DNA of 61,722 nucleotides from Clostridia bacterium. GTDB taxonomy: Bacteria; Bacillota; Clostridia; Christensenellales; DUVY01. Position numbers and translations under genes: made by a program. The notes beneath the pieces are model-generated. The model was not told the DNA's origin and did not search any database. It saw nothing but the letters and a program-made list of their open reading frames with translations. The DNA lies in assembly GCA_026001225.1 (NCBI GenBank), contig BNZQ01000004.1, forward strand, positions 1 to 61,722, written 5' to 3'. Shown in pieces: positions 34,960 through 44,275 of the stretch (its first letter is position 1; the number at the start of each line of letters is the position of its first letter).

Positions 34960-36294
34960 GTGAAACTAAAAAGATTACTTGCAATGGTCTTGACGGGGTT
35001 GCTTACCGTTATTCCGTTAACGGCTTGCGGCGAAAAAAACGGTTTGTCCGATATAAAGGCACCCGTATACGCCAAAGGGCGGCAATTTGAAATCGGGGCG
35101 TTCGTTTCGCCGTTTCCTACAAAGACCGATTATCAAACGGCGGCGGATATGGGCTTGACTAAAATGTGGATATTTCCGTCGCAGGAAAACCATCCTCAGC
35201 GCACCTCGCCGGAGTATAACCAAATTTTAGAGTGGTGCGGCGAGATAGGAATGAAAGCGATCGTTCAGATAGGCGCGCGCGGCACGGTCTATCCCAACGA
35301 GCCGGACTATACAAAAATGCCGGGTGTCGGCGGTATTTGCTGGTGGGACGAACCGCGGGCGGACGATATCCCCGACGTTGCAAAGCTTGCTAAAAAGCAC
35401 ATGGAACTGTACGGAGACAAGCTTCCTTTTATGATCAACCATTTGCCGAATTGGGTTGAAAAGGAACAAAAATCCTTGCTCGGAGACCTAAACTCATGGG
35501 GAGAGCTTTTAGAGACGTACTATAAAGAGGTATTGACCAAAATAACCTCCGGTCCGAGAGTGCTTTCCTATGACGTGTATCCGCTTATGCTCAAAAACGG
35601 CGGCCGCTTTGTCCGTGCGGATTGGGTGCCGGGTATCGCGACGTTTGCCAATATCGCCCAAAAGTACGATCTGTATAAACACGTTTTTATTCAGGCGACC
35701 GATCACGGCGGCATATACGACGTAGGGACGGAAGAAAGCTTACGGTTTCAGTTTAACACGTATTTGGCGTTCGGCTTTAATGACTTTTCATATTTTACGT
35801 ACGCGTGGCCCGACAGCGACCCCGATTTTACCAATTCGACGGCTTTGGTCGACAGGGTCGGAGAGCCTACCTATCTATACTACGCCGCGCAAAAGATTAA
35901 CAAGGAATTGAAATCGTTCGAGCATGTTTATTTGAATTTTGAGTGGGTGGGCGCGATGCCGGTAAAAGGCACGATAAATAAAAATCCGGCTTCGACCGCG
36001 GGAAACATGGACTTTGACGGCATAGGCTCGATTCCTTTCATAAAGGATTATACGGCAACCGAGCATGTGATATTCGGACAGTTCGTCGATAAGGACGGCA
36101 GGGACGGGTTACAGGTTACCAATTTTACCCAGCCCTACGACGGTCTTTACAACACCGTCAAAATCGAGTTTACAAAAGCCAAAAAGGTACTTGTATACAC
36201 GAAAGGAACGGAAAAAGTCCATATCATAGAAAACAATACCTTTGAGTTTGAGCTGGAACCCGGACAAGGCGCGTTTATGATACCGCTCGGCTGA
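34960..36294 (+). CDS. Lipoprotein, possible TIM-barrel glycosidase
   Basis: 444 residues, GTG start after GAGGAGG. Lipobox L-T-A-C-G places the acylated cysteine near residue 23. The body alternates strands and helices like a TIM barrel: M-W-I-F-P-S near 68, G-G-I-C-W-W-D-E-P-R near 125 (a conserved-looking acid pair at a strand end), S-Y-D-V-Y-P near 205 and S-Y-F-T-Y-A-W-P near 275; the last 100 residues look like a beta-sandwich. I could not assign a named family. Its place inside a sugar-transport operon suggests an outside-facing glycan hydrolase or binder. Confidence 0.6.
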   Translation: MKLKRLLAMVLTGLLTVIPLTACGEKNGLSDIKAPVYAKGRQFEIGAFVSPFPTKTDYQTAADMGLTKMWIFPSQENHPQRTSPEYNQILEWCGEIGMKAIVQIGARGTVYPNEPDYTKMPGVGGICWWDEPRADDIPDVAKLAKKHMELYGDKLPFMINHLPNWVEKEQKSLLGDLNSWGELLETYYKEVLTKITSGPRVLSYDVYPLMLKNGGRFVRADWVPGIATFANIAQKYDLYKHVFIQATDHGGIYDVGTEESLRFQFNTYLAFGFNDFSYFTYAWPDSDPDFTNSTALVDRVGEPTYLYYAAQKINKELKSFEHVYLNFEWVGAMPVKGTINKNPASTAGNMDFDGIGSIPFIKDYTATEHVIFGQFVDKDGRDGLQVTNFTQPYDGLYNTVKIEFTKAKKVLVYTKGTEKVHIIENNTFEFELEPGQGAFMIPLG

Positions 36295-36339
36295 AAGGCA
36301 AAATTTAAAAACACTAAACATCTATAAGGAAAAGGAATT

Positions 36340-37875
36340 ATGAAAAAGTTTTGTTTAATATTAGCGGCGGCGGTGATGGTTTTATCGGCGGCCGCGTGCA
36401 AACCCGATGATGAAATTCCCGTCGGCGGTTGGAGAGGTACCGTCAACATCAGCGTTATGGAGGCGGGCTTCGGGACGCATTGGCTGGACGAAATGGCTTC
36501 CGCGTTCCAAAAAGAGGCGGACGTCAAGGTAAACGTCTCGAAATCCTACATACACAACGAGATACTCAATCAAATCGAGGGCGGCACTTCTAACGCGGAT
36601 ATAGTGATGCCGGTAGGCAACCTTTTCAAGTATCAGCATCAAGGCTTGCTCGCGGATCTCACGGATGTTTACGACGCCGTCCCGAAGGGCGAGGATAAGG
36701 CTGTAAGGGAAAAGATGAACAAATCCTTATATGACATGTTCCTCGATAATAAAGGCGAAATTTATCAGATGAGCTGGGCTAATTCGCTGACAAGCTTTGT
36801 TTATAATAAAACCGTTCTGGACGAGCTTTTCGGCGCGGACGGTTATCGGCTTCCGCGTACAACCGGCGAGCTGATTGACTTTGCCAATCAGATTAAAACC
36901 GTGTCGAACGGCGGTGTGTATCCCTTTACCTACAGCGCGTCCACGGTTTATCTGAATTTAGCTATCAGTACGTGGTGGGCGCAGTATGAGGGCGCGGAAA
37001 GCTATTCCGATTATTTTAACGGGTATTATTACAATGAGTCGGGCATTAGGACTAAGGCGGCAAGCTTTACGGATTTGGACGCGGCGGGCAGAGAAAAGTC
37101 GCTTTCCGTCGCCTCTGCGCTTTTCAGTAAGTCCGCGGGGTACACACATCAATACGCCGACACCATGAGTTATTTGGAATCGCAAATCAGCTTTTTAAGC
37201 TGGGGCTATAAGAATGCGGACGACAGAAAATGCGCCATGTCGGTCAACGGCGATTGGCTGGAAAACGAGATGCAAACCTATCTTGTAGGCAAACCGCAGG
37301 ATATCCGCATGATGCGTATGCCCGTTATAAGCGGTATCGTCGAAAAGTTAGAAAATAATACCATGCCCGAAGCAACGCTACGCGGACTTATAGAAGCGAT
37401 TGACAACGGAGCTACGTCCTTTGAGGGCGTTTCCGCAAACGACTTTAACAAGGTAAAGGCGGCGAGGCTCATGGTCTTTACCATAGCGAACGAGCATTCT
37501 ATAGGCATTTTGAAAACGAGCAAGGAGCAAACTTTGGCAAAGGAATTTTTGACGTATTTAGCGTCCGACAAGGCGCAGGCTATTTATGCCAAAGAACTCG
37601 GCGGAATTACTCAGCCCTACGGCTATACGCCCGACCCCGCGACGCTTTCGCCCTTTGCGCAAAGCCGCGTCGATACGTTCGGAAATAACTTCGTGCCGAT
37701 TTACACGGGGTTTTCGTCGCCTTTGGTATACGTCGGCGGTTTTGAAGAATTTTCCGACCGCAATTCGATAGCAAGGCGCGTACTCAACGGGGATTCGGCA
37801 GCCGCGATACGGCAAACGTCAAGAAGCGCGTACAGCGGTTCGACTTGGAATACGATTATCAATTTAGCGGCGTAA
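36340..37875 (+). CDS. Extracellular solute-binding lipoprotein of the sugar ABC importer
   Basis: 511 residues, family 1 solute-binding protein. Signal peptide with lipobox A-A-A-C (cysteine near residue 20), then V-N-I-S-V-M-E-A-G-F-G and the typical pairs of lobes, with V-Y-N-K-T-V-L-D near 155 as the usual hinge-side motif. It would catch an oligosaccharide and deliver it to the two permeases encoded upstream. AAGGA ahead of the ATG. Confidence 0.9.
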   Translation: MKKFCLILAAAVMVLSAAACKPDDEIPVGGWRGTVNISVMEAGFGTHWLDEMASAFQKEADVKVNVSKSYIHNEILNQIEGGTSNADIVMPVGNLFKYQHQGLLADLTDVYDAVPKGEDKAVREKMNKSLYDMFLDNKGEIYQMSWANSLTSFVYNKTVLDELFGADGYRLPRTTGELIDFANQIKTVSNGGVYPFTYSASTVYLNLAISTWWAQYEGAESYSDYFNGYYYNESGIRTKAASFTDLDAAGREKSLSVASALFSKSAGYTHQYADTMSYLESQISFLSWGYKNADDRKCAMSVNGDWLENEMQTYLVGKPQDIRMMRMPVISGIVEKLENNTMPEATLRGLIEAIDNGATSFEGVSANDFNKVKAARLMVFTIANEHSIGILKTSKEQTLAKEFLTYLASDKAQAIYAKELGGITQPYGYTPDPATLSPFAQSRVDTFGNNFVPIYTGFSSPLVYVGGFEEFSDRNSIARRVLNGDSAAAIRQTSRSAYSGSTWNTIINLAA

Positions 37876-37896
37876 AGAGAAAGGCTTAAAGAAAGT

Positions 37897-39576
37897 ATGA
37901 AAGCAAAAATTTCAATGAAAAAGAAAATTGCGATGATAGCGACGCTTTTATTTTGCGTTGCCTTTACGCTGCCGCTTGCCGCATGCTCGGGGGACGGGCT
38001 TAGGATTGATGTGCCGAAGGACGTGCAAGACGCCGTTACGGGTATATACAAGATACCGAAATTTGAGGTCGTAAATTCAGCGGGCGAGGTCCTCGAGGCT
38101 AATCCCGTCGCTATAAAGAGCGTTAAAGGACCGGACGGTAAAAGCGTCGCGATTATAAGCGAGGGCAGGGAAATCGACGCCGACAGCCCGGGCGTTTATC
38201 AGTTTACATATACCGCCGATACGGGAAGCGGCGCAAGGGTAAAGGACGCGGTTTTAAAGGTAGACTTTAAGCGCGCCGCGCCCACCGTCGACATAGCGAG
38301 AAACTCCGTACTTCCGCGCTACTACGCAAAGGGCGAATGGTATTTTTTGCCGCAGTTTAATTACAGAGGCGACGTTCCCTCAAAGCGCAAGTTAGAGCTC
38401 TTTCATCAGTCGGGGGACGGCGGCGAAAGGACTTCGATACCTGTTTCGGGAGGCGGTTTCACCGCGCCATACGGTTCGGGGTATTATACGTACAAGGTTC
38501 ATGCGGAGGACGAGTTCGGCACGGCGGGCGATTATGAATTTAAGGTGTTTGCAAAAGGACCGTTCGGCGTTGAAAACCCCTTTGTTGACAACGATATTAC
38601 GGGTACGGAGCTATTGGCGTCCTTTGACAAATCGCAATACATAGACAACGTTATTCCCGAAACGAGGTGGTATTTGAGCCACGGAGCGACGCGCGGTATT
38701 ATCGACGGCTATACCGACGGGGCGGGCACGGCAAAGAGCGGCGTATTATCGATAGTCAACAGCGCGTCGGGTCATACGGGATACGAGAACTTCACCCGTA
38801 TATATTTCGGTCAGAAAGTATTGCGCTCGGAGGTTTGGAGCATTAGCGTTACGCTTTGCGTCGCAAGCCAAAGTAATCCCGATTTCATAGTCAATCCCGT
38901 CGTCATAGAGGGGAACTATACCGCGCCCATAGGCGGCTCGTGGAATACCGCCCCCAATATAGCGCGGCAGTCGGCTAACGTCCCCGTAAACCGCTGGACG
39001 ACCATAACCGTAAGCAACAAGGCGGTACTCGATCAAATGACGGACGACGACGGCTATATCCGTTCCTTAGTAGTACGTTTCCACGACCAGATTCAGAACG
39101 AGACCTGCCCTACAGCCTGCTATGTGTCCGATATAAGCTACCGCCAAGTTAAAAATATGTGGACGTTCGATGACCCGTCCGACCTAAGCTATTTCAGCGA
39201 CAGTTTAAACAGGGGTCTTATATTCAGTATCGCAAACGTCGGCGGACAAAGCATGCTTAAAATCGACTCGTCAAACTTAACTATTCATCCGATCGGCAAA
39301 TACTTCGGCTCGATACTGCTCAGCCTTTACGCCTATAACGGAGACACGGTAAGCTTTGACGTAATGGCCGAGGCGGAAAAAGAGCCGCCCAAAATGAACG
39401 TCATCATGAACGCGGCAAACTCCTATTACATAAGCGTGGAGAATATAACCTCGGTAAAAAAGGCGGTGTCGTATACGCTTGACCGCGATATCGACATGCT
39501 GCGCTTCGAGATCGAAACGGCGGTTAAACCGGAGTGGATCATTTATCTCGATAATATAAAAATTACTTCGACGTGA
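37897..39576 (+). CDS. Modular surface lipoprotein (glycan-binding candidate)
   Basis: 559 residues. Lipobox L-A-A-C near residue 30; two early beta domains (about 45-220), then a module beginning L-L-A-S-F-D-K-S-Q-Y-I-D-N-V near residue 240 that is also present in several copies in the next gene, and a final sandwich domain (about 420-559). No catalytic motif is visible. The most economical reading is a carbohydrate-capturing protein partnered with the importer; the function is inferred from place only. Confidence 0.6.
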   Translation: MKAKISMKKKIAMIATLLFCVAFTLPLAACSGDGLRIDVPKDVQDAVTGIYKIPKFEVVNSAGEVLEANPVAIKSVKGPDGKSVAIISEGREIDADSPGVYQFTYTADTGSGARVKDAVLKVDFKRAAPTVDIARNSVLPRYYAKGEWYFLPQFNYRGDVPSKRKLELFHQSGDGGERTSIPVSGGGFTAPYGSGYYTYKVHAEDEFGTAGDYEFKVFAKGPFGVENPFVDNDITGTELLASFDKSQYIDNVIPETRWYLSHGATRGIIDGYTDGAGTAKSGVLSIVNSASGHTGYENFTRIYFGQKVLRSEVWSISVTLCVASQSNPDFIVNPVVIEGNYTAPIGGSWNTAPNIARQSANVPVNRWTTITVSNKAVLDQMTDDDGYIRSLVVRFHDQIQNETCPTACYVSDISYRQVKNMWTFDDPSDLSYFSDSLNRGLIFSIANVGGQSMLKIDSSNLTIHPIGKYFGSILLSLYAYNGDTVSFDVMAEAEKEPPKMNVIMNAANSYYISVENITSVKKAVSYTLDRDIDMLRFEIETAVKPEWIIYLDNIKITST

Positions 39577-39582
39577 CCTATT

Positions 39583-39622
39583 GTCATTTCGACCGAAGCG
39601 AAGCGGAGTGCAAGATACTCCA
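39583..39622 (+). repeat. REP-like fragment between the two lipoprotein genes
   Basis: GTCATTTCGACCGAAGCGAA and following bases resemble dispersed REP-type repeats found between genes in many bacterial genomes. Short and unstructured here. Confidence 0.4.
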
Positions 39623-39674
39623 AACTAATACAATGAAAAACTTAAATATATAAACAAAAATAAGGAGAGAAAAC

Positions 39675-42600
39675 ATGAAAATCAAAAAGAAGCCTCTGTT
39701 CAAGGTCTTAGTCGTAGCGTTGACCGCGCTGTTCCTGACGCCCTTTTTGGCGGCGTGCGGCGACGGCGGCAAGGCGGCGGCCGTTAAGCCCGGAATTACG
39801 GGACCGACGGTGATAACGCTTACCGAGGGTTACGAAGCTGTGTCTACGGGCGCGTACACCGTTACCGGCGACGAAGTGACCGTCAAGAAGACTTCCGGCA
39901 ACGGACTTGTTACGTGGAACGACGAAACCAAAAAGCTGGATATAAAGGCCGGTCTCGCGGCGGGTTCGTATCCCATAGTGTTGACGGCGACAAACGGAAA
40001 CATTGACGAAAACGCCGTCCTTACGTTTACGATTACGGTCGACAAGAAACCGGCTATAAAGCCCGGACTTGAAGGGCAGACAACGCTCGCGCTTGTCGAG
40101 GGTTATACGGCTGTGTCGACGGAAGCGTACGTCGTTACCGGCGACGACGTAGGTGTAGAAAAGACATCCGGCAACGCTTTGATAACGTGGAACGACACGG
40201 CTAAAACATTGGATATAGCGGCAGGACTTTTGGCGGGTTCTTATCCGATCGTTTTGACCGCAACCAACGGAAACGCTCTTGAGGACGTCACTTTGACGTT
40301 TACCGTGACGGTCACCGAAGCTCCGATAATGCCCGACATTACGGCGACCGAAGATTTCGTGATGCTGATTTCGGACTATGAGGCGCAATCCTTTAATTAC
40401 TTCACCGTCTCCGGCACGTCCGTAACGGTGTCGGCGGTGTCCGATCCCGTAACGGACAAGATCACGTGGAACGCAGCGACAAATAAACTCGACATAGCTG
40501 AGGGTCTTGCAAAGGGTGCGTACGCCGTTACCGTTAAAGCGACTAACGGCACCGTTGAGGAAGACAGCTCGGTTGTCTTTACGGTGTACGTAACGGAATT
40601 GGGCACGGGCAGGCTTTCCAGCTTTGATAACGCCGGATATATCGATACCGTTAAGGCGTGGAGCGACGATACTGTAAACAGCTTAGCCGCCGACGGCGCG
40701 GGCATTGAATGGCTGGGCAGCGGCGCGGATGCCAACTCGCTTAAAATAACCGCCAAAAACACGGGCGCGGCCGTCAGACACTTCTATTACAGAATTTACC
40801 TCGCCCGTCCCGTATTGCGCACGGAAAACGCAATCACGGTTACCGCCCGTTTGGATACGGCTAACGGCGTTCACGTTTTTGGCGGCAGAGGCGCGTTCGG
40901 CACACCCTTTAACGGCAGCACAAATTTGGCGGATATCGGCTCTTTCCCGACGACGTGGACAACGGCGGAGTATAACGCAAATAACATGGATGCCTTGAAA
41001 AACGGAGAGGGCTATATAGAGTACGTCAATTTAATCGTCGTCAACGTGCCCGCCGGACAGACGAGAAGCCTTTACATTAAGGATATCGGCTTTGAGGGCA
41101 ATCCTTACTCATCGTTCGCCCCATACCTCGACAGCACGCTTACCGTTTCGGGCGGCGTAGTTGCGGCGTTTGACAAGGCCGCTTATACAAACAACATCTA
41201 TGCTATGGATTCCTTTACGTATAACTCGCTTAACGCGGACGGAACAACAGGCATAACCTTTGACGGAGGCGAGGACGGCAATGCGGGCGCGGTAAAGATA
41301 ACGGCAAAGAACACGACAAGCGGCAATAGGCACGCTCAAATCAGGATCTATTTGGCAAAGCCCGTGCCCCGCGCCGATATTACCGCGCTCACTTTAAGGG
41401 CGAAATTCAGCGCAAACAGCAATATACACACGGGAAACTGGCCGGCGTTTAACACCGCCTCGACAACGTCAACGGGATGGATAAATCCGTGGGGTACAGC
41501 CTATGCAAGCAATAACGTACCGACCGATATACTCGATGTTTTGGCGGCGGAAAACGACGGACTTGTAAGGTACATCAATATTCAAGTAGTCAACCTCACC
41601 CCGAACGAGACCAGAACCGTATATATTTCGGGAATCAGCTGTACTTACCTTACTTCAAGTTTAAGCGGTCCGTCCTCGATTGCACTCGACATGAATTACT
41701 CCGCGGCGGCTAAAACAGGCGCATTTGCCGTAACAAACCCGAGGGGCGTCGTAAGCCTTACATGCGTTGAAGACACGACCGGAAAAATTACGTGGAACGA
41801 TTCGGATAAAACTATCGGCATTGCGGCGGGCCTTGCAAACGGCACGTACAACGTTGAGGTAACCGTTCCAGGAATTGCGGGCATTTTAACGCATAACTTT
41901 ACGGTTACGGTGGGTTTGCCGGGTCTGCAATATACGGGCTCAACCGAGATATTTACCGCCGAACCCTCCGACATAACCGGCTTTACGGTCATAGGCGGCT
42001 CGGATATTGAAGTGACTATAATCTCTGCCGAGGACACTGCCACAAAGCTTACGTGGGACGATACTAATAAAAAGATTGCGGTCGCTTCCGACATCGCGCC
42101 CGGCACGTATAATATTACGCTTACGGCAAGCAACGGCAGTTCCGAATCGGACGCGACGCTTAATATAACCTTGCATATTCTCCCGGCCGGGTTTGCGGAT
42201 TGGCTTAATTTCGGCTCGGACGGAACGGTTAACAGCGTCAACGCCTTGGGTGCAACCAGCGGTTACGAGGGTACTCCGAGAACAAATACGACGGTCAGCC
42301 TTGTTCAGAACGCGCCCTCCGACGGCGGCAACACAAACGCGGTGAAAGCGGTAGCCGTTTCCGACGGAAGTGAAAACGGCCGCAGCCCCGTAAAGTTTAG
42401 TCTTCCGGAACCTATTTACCGTGCGGAGGTGGTCAGCATAACTATAAGGATATACGCTATAGGCTTGAGGGCGGGTCAAGAGGGGCTTTTCATACTTCCG
42501 GATTACAAGGGGCGGTTCGGTCTTTTTGATACGCTAAGTCAAGCGGGCGGAAATGCCGTCAGCCGTCCTACTATTACTCAAAACGCGTGGATCGATTTGG

Positions 42601-43247
42601 TTATAAGTGCGCCTCAGTTGATTAACTTTTTGGCAAAGGACGGCTACATCGGCGGCTTTACGTTAATGTTCGGCGTTCCCAATAATACTACTGTTACGGT
42701 TTATGTTTCCGATATATCCGTCGATCGGAGAGAACTGCCCGCTCCGCTTGTCGGCAACGGCTTCAGCTTGCAGGATATATCGGCAAGCCGTACGTGGAGC
42801 AATGCCGCCGCAGCGTCTACAACAACGATTACCGCCGTTGACGACGCGCCCGACGATAACGGTTCGACCGATGCCTATAAAATTACGAGCGTCGGTCATC
42901 CCTCCGACGGCAGCAGGGGCGTAGTAAGAGTTGTTTTTGATGCTCCTATAGCCCGCGCCGATATAACGTCCTTTACTTTGAGGCTGTACGGCAGCGGTCT
43001 TCAGAACGGTCAAGACGCGCTTACGATACTTCCGGAGCAATTAGCCGATAACTTCTTTGATTTGGCAACGCAGGCGAACGGCGGAAGGAATCCCCTTGCA
43101 AATAATACTTGGACTTCAATAATGTTGTCGGAAACCGTGCTTAACTATCTGGCAAAGGACGGACTCATTAGCAGCTTTATATTAATGACGGGGATAGCGG
43201 GCGGCACGACGGGTACGTTATACCTCTCGGGTATCAATATAACTTAA
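39675..43247 (+). CDS. Large repeat lipoprotein with Ig-like and sugar-binding-like modules
   Basis: 1,190 residues, lipobox L-A-A-C near residue 28. Residues about 38-310 hold three Ig-like domains of about 85 residues, each with I/V-T-W-N-D-x-x-K-x-L-D-I and ending in T-A-T-N-G; two further such domains lie near 690-840. Between and after them are four copies of a beta module, the first starting S-S-F-D-N-A-G-Y-I-D-T-V and containing R-I-Y-L-A-R-P-V-L-R, also found once in the preceding lipoprotein. AAGGAGAG ahead of the ATG. No enzyme motif seen. Probably a surface glycan-binding scaffold in Gram-positive form. Confidence 0.65.
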   Translation: MKIKKKPLFKVLVVALTALFLTPFLAACGDGGKAAAVKPGITGPTVITLTEGYEAVSTGAYTVTGDEVTVKKTSGNGLVTWNDETKKLDIKAGLAAGSYPIVLTATNGNIDENAVLTFTITVDKKPAIKPGLEGQTTLALVEGYTAVSTEAYVVTGDDVGVEKTSGNALITWNDTAKTLDIAAGLLAGSYPIVLTATNGNALEDVTLTFTVTVTEAPIMPDITATEDFVMLISDYEAQSFNYFTVSGTSVTVSAVSDPVTDKITWNAATNKLDIAEGLAKGAYAVTVKATNGTVEEDSSVVFTVYVTELGTGRLSSFDNAGYIDTVKAWSDDTVNSLAADGAGIEWLGSGADANSLKITAKNTGAAVRHFYYRIYLARPVLRTENAITVTARLDTANGVHVFGGRGAFGTPFNGSTNLADIGSFPTTWTTAEYNANNMDALKNGEGYIEYVNLIVVNVPAGQTRSLYIKDIGFEGNPYSSFAPYLDSTLTVSGGVVAAFDKAAYTNNIYAMDSFTYNSLNADGTTGITFDGGEDGNAGAVKITAKNTTSGNRHAQIRIYLAKPVPRADITALTLRAKFSANSNIHTGNWPAFNTASTTSTGWINPWGTAYASNNVPTDILDVLAAENDGLVRYINIQVVNLTPNETRTVYISGISCTYLTSSLSGPSSIALDMNYSAAAKTGAFAVTNPRGVVSLTCVEDTTGKITWNDSDKTIGIAAGLANGTYNVEVTVPGIAGILTHNFTVTVGLPGLQYTGSTEIFTAEPSDITGFTVIGGSDIEVTIISAEDTATKLTWDDTNKKIAVASDIAPGTYNITLTASNGSSESDATLNITLHILPAGFADWLNFGSDGTVNSVNALGATSGYEGTPRTNTTVSLVQNAPSDGGNTNAVKAVAVSDGSENGRSPVKFSLPEPIYRAEVVSITIRIYAIGLRAGQEGLFILPDYKGRFGLFDTLSQAGGNAVSRPTITQNAWIDLVISAPQLINFLAKDGYIGGFTLMFGVPNNTTVTVYVSDISVDRRELPAPLVGNGFSLQDISASRTWSNAAAASTTTITAVDDAPDDNGSTDAYKITSVGHPSDGSRGVVRVVFDAPIARADITSFTLRLYGSGLQNGQDALTILPEQLADNFFDLATQANGGRNPLANNTWTSIMLSETVLNYLAKDGLISSFILMTGIAGGTTGTLYLSGINIT

Positions 43248-43338
43248 GGCAGGAATCATAAGGTTTCAGCGGCGGGAAAACCCCGGAGATAATTGTTTCG
43301 CGGTCTCCCTTTCGCGGCGAACGGAAAAGATTCGGTCA

Positions 43339-43385
43339 GGGGGACGCAGTTACTGACCCGTTTCGGTTAATAACTACGTCTCCCC
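43339..43385. other. Stable hairpin in the gap before the MBL gene
   Basis: GGGGGACGCAGTTA pairs with TAACTACGTCTCCCC with one bulge, around an 18-base loop. No T-run follows on either strand, so it is not a standard terminator. It may stabilise or process the polycistronic message. Confidence 0.5.
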
Positions 43386-43438
43386 TAACCTAAGAAATCG
43401 GGAAGTCGGTCAAAAGAAAGGGCAAGGTAAGAATATTC

Positions 43439-44272
43439 ATGAAGATTAAGTTTTACGGAACGGGGGCGGCGGAGGGTGTGCCCGCGGTGTTTTGCAAGTG
43501 TGAGGTTTGCGAAAAATCACGAAAAGCCGGCGGCAAAAATATACGTTCGCGCAGTCAGGCGGCAATAGACGGGACACTTCTTATAGACCTGCCGCCCGAT
43601 ACGTTTTTGCACGCGGCTTACGGAGGGCTGCCCTTACAAGATATAAAGCGCTGCCTTATCACCCATGCCCACGGAGACCATTTTTATCCCGCCGAGCTGG
43701 AGTTCCGGATGAAACCCTTTGCGCACGGCGTGACCGACCGCTTTGCCTTGTACGGCTCGGATAAGGTTAAAGAAGCCTTCGAGCTTCTCTTAGAGGCGCA
43801 CAAGTACCCTTGGTGGACGGAAGAGAGAGTAAAATTTACGGAGATCAAGCCGTTTATATCCTTTGAAGCGGCGGGGTATAAAATAACGCCCCTTGCCGCC
43901 GACCACGGCGCGGAGTCCGGTCCCGTTATTTATCTTATCGGCAAGGCGGATAAGACGCTTTTATATGCTCACGATACGGGGTACTTTCCCGATGAAACTT
44001 GGGACTATCTTAGAAACAATAAGATCAGATTGAATCTTGCGACCTTTGACTGTACGGGATGTACGCAAAAGTGGCGCGGTAACCATATGGGTCTGGACGC
44101 CGTCATAGAAGTAAGGCAAAGACTTTTGGACATTGGCTGTTGCGACGATAAAACAAGGTACTGCCTCAACCATTTTTCGCATAACGGCGGAAGTACCTAT
44201 GACGGGTTTGAAGAAATCTCCCGTCCTCACGGTTTTACAGTAGCCTACGACGGACTTGAGATAGAGGTATAG
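43439..44272 (+). CDS. MBL-fold metallohydrolase (PhnP-like)
   Basis: 277 residues. Zinc-binding T-H-A-H-G-D-H near residue 80 and a later L-A-A-D-H-G, plus a small cysteine cluster C-K-C-E-V-C near residue 20 as in PhnP cyclic-phosphodiesterases. Within a glycan-use locus it may act on a phosphorylated sugar. The rhamnosidase-like gene starts 4 bases after it, so the two are co-translated. Confidence 0.82.
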   Translation: MKIKFYGTGAAEGVPAVFCKCEVCEKSRKAGGKNIRSRSQAAIDGTLLIDLPPDTFLHAAYGGLPLQDIKRCLITHAHGDHFYPAELEFRMKPFAHGVTDRFALYGSDKVKEAFELLLEAHKYPWWTEERVKFTEIKPFISFEAAGYKITPLAADHGAESGPVIYLIGKADKTLLYAHDTGYFPDETWDYLRNNKIRLNLATFDCTGCTQKWRGNHMGLDAVIEVRQRLLDIGCCDDKTRYCLNHFSHNGGSTYDGFEEISRPHGFTVAYDGLEIEV

Positions 44273-44275
44273 TCA

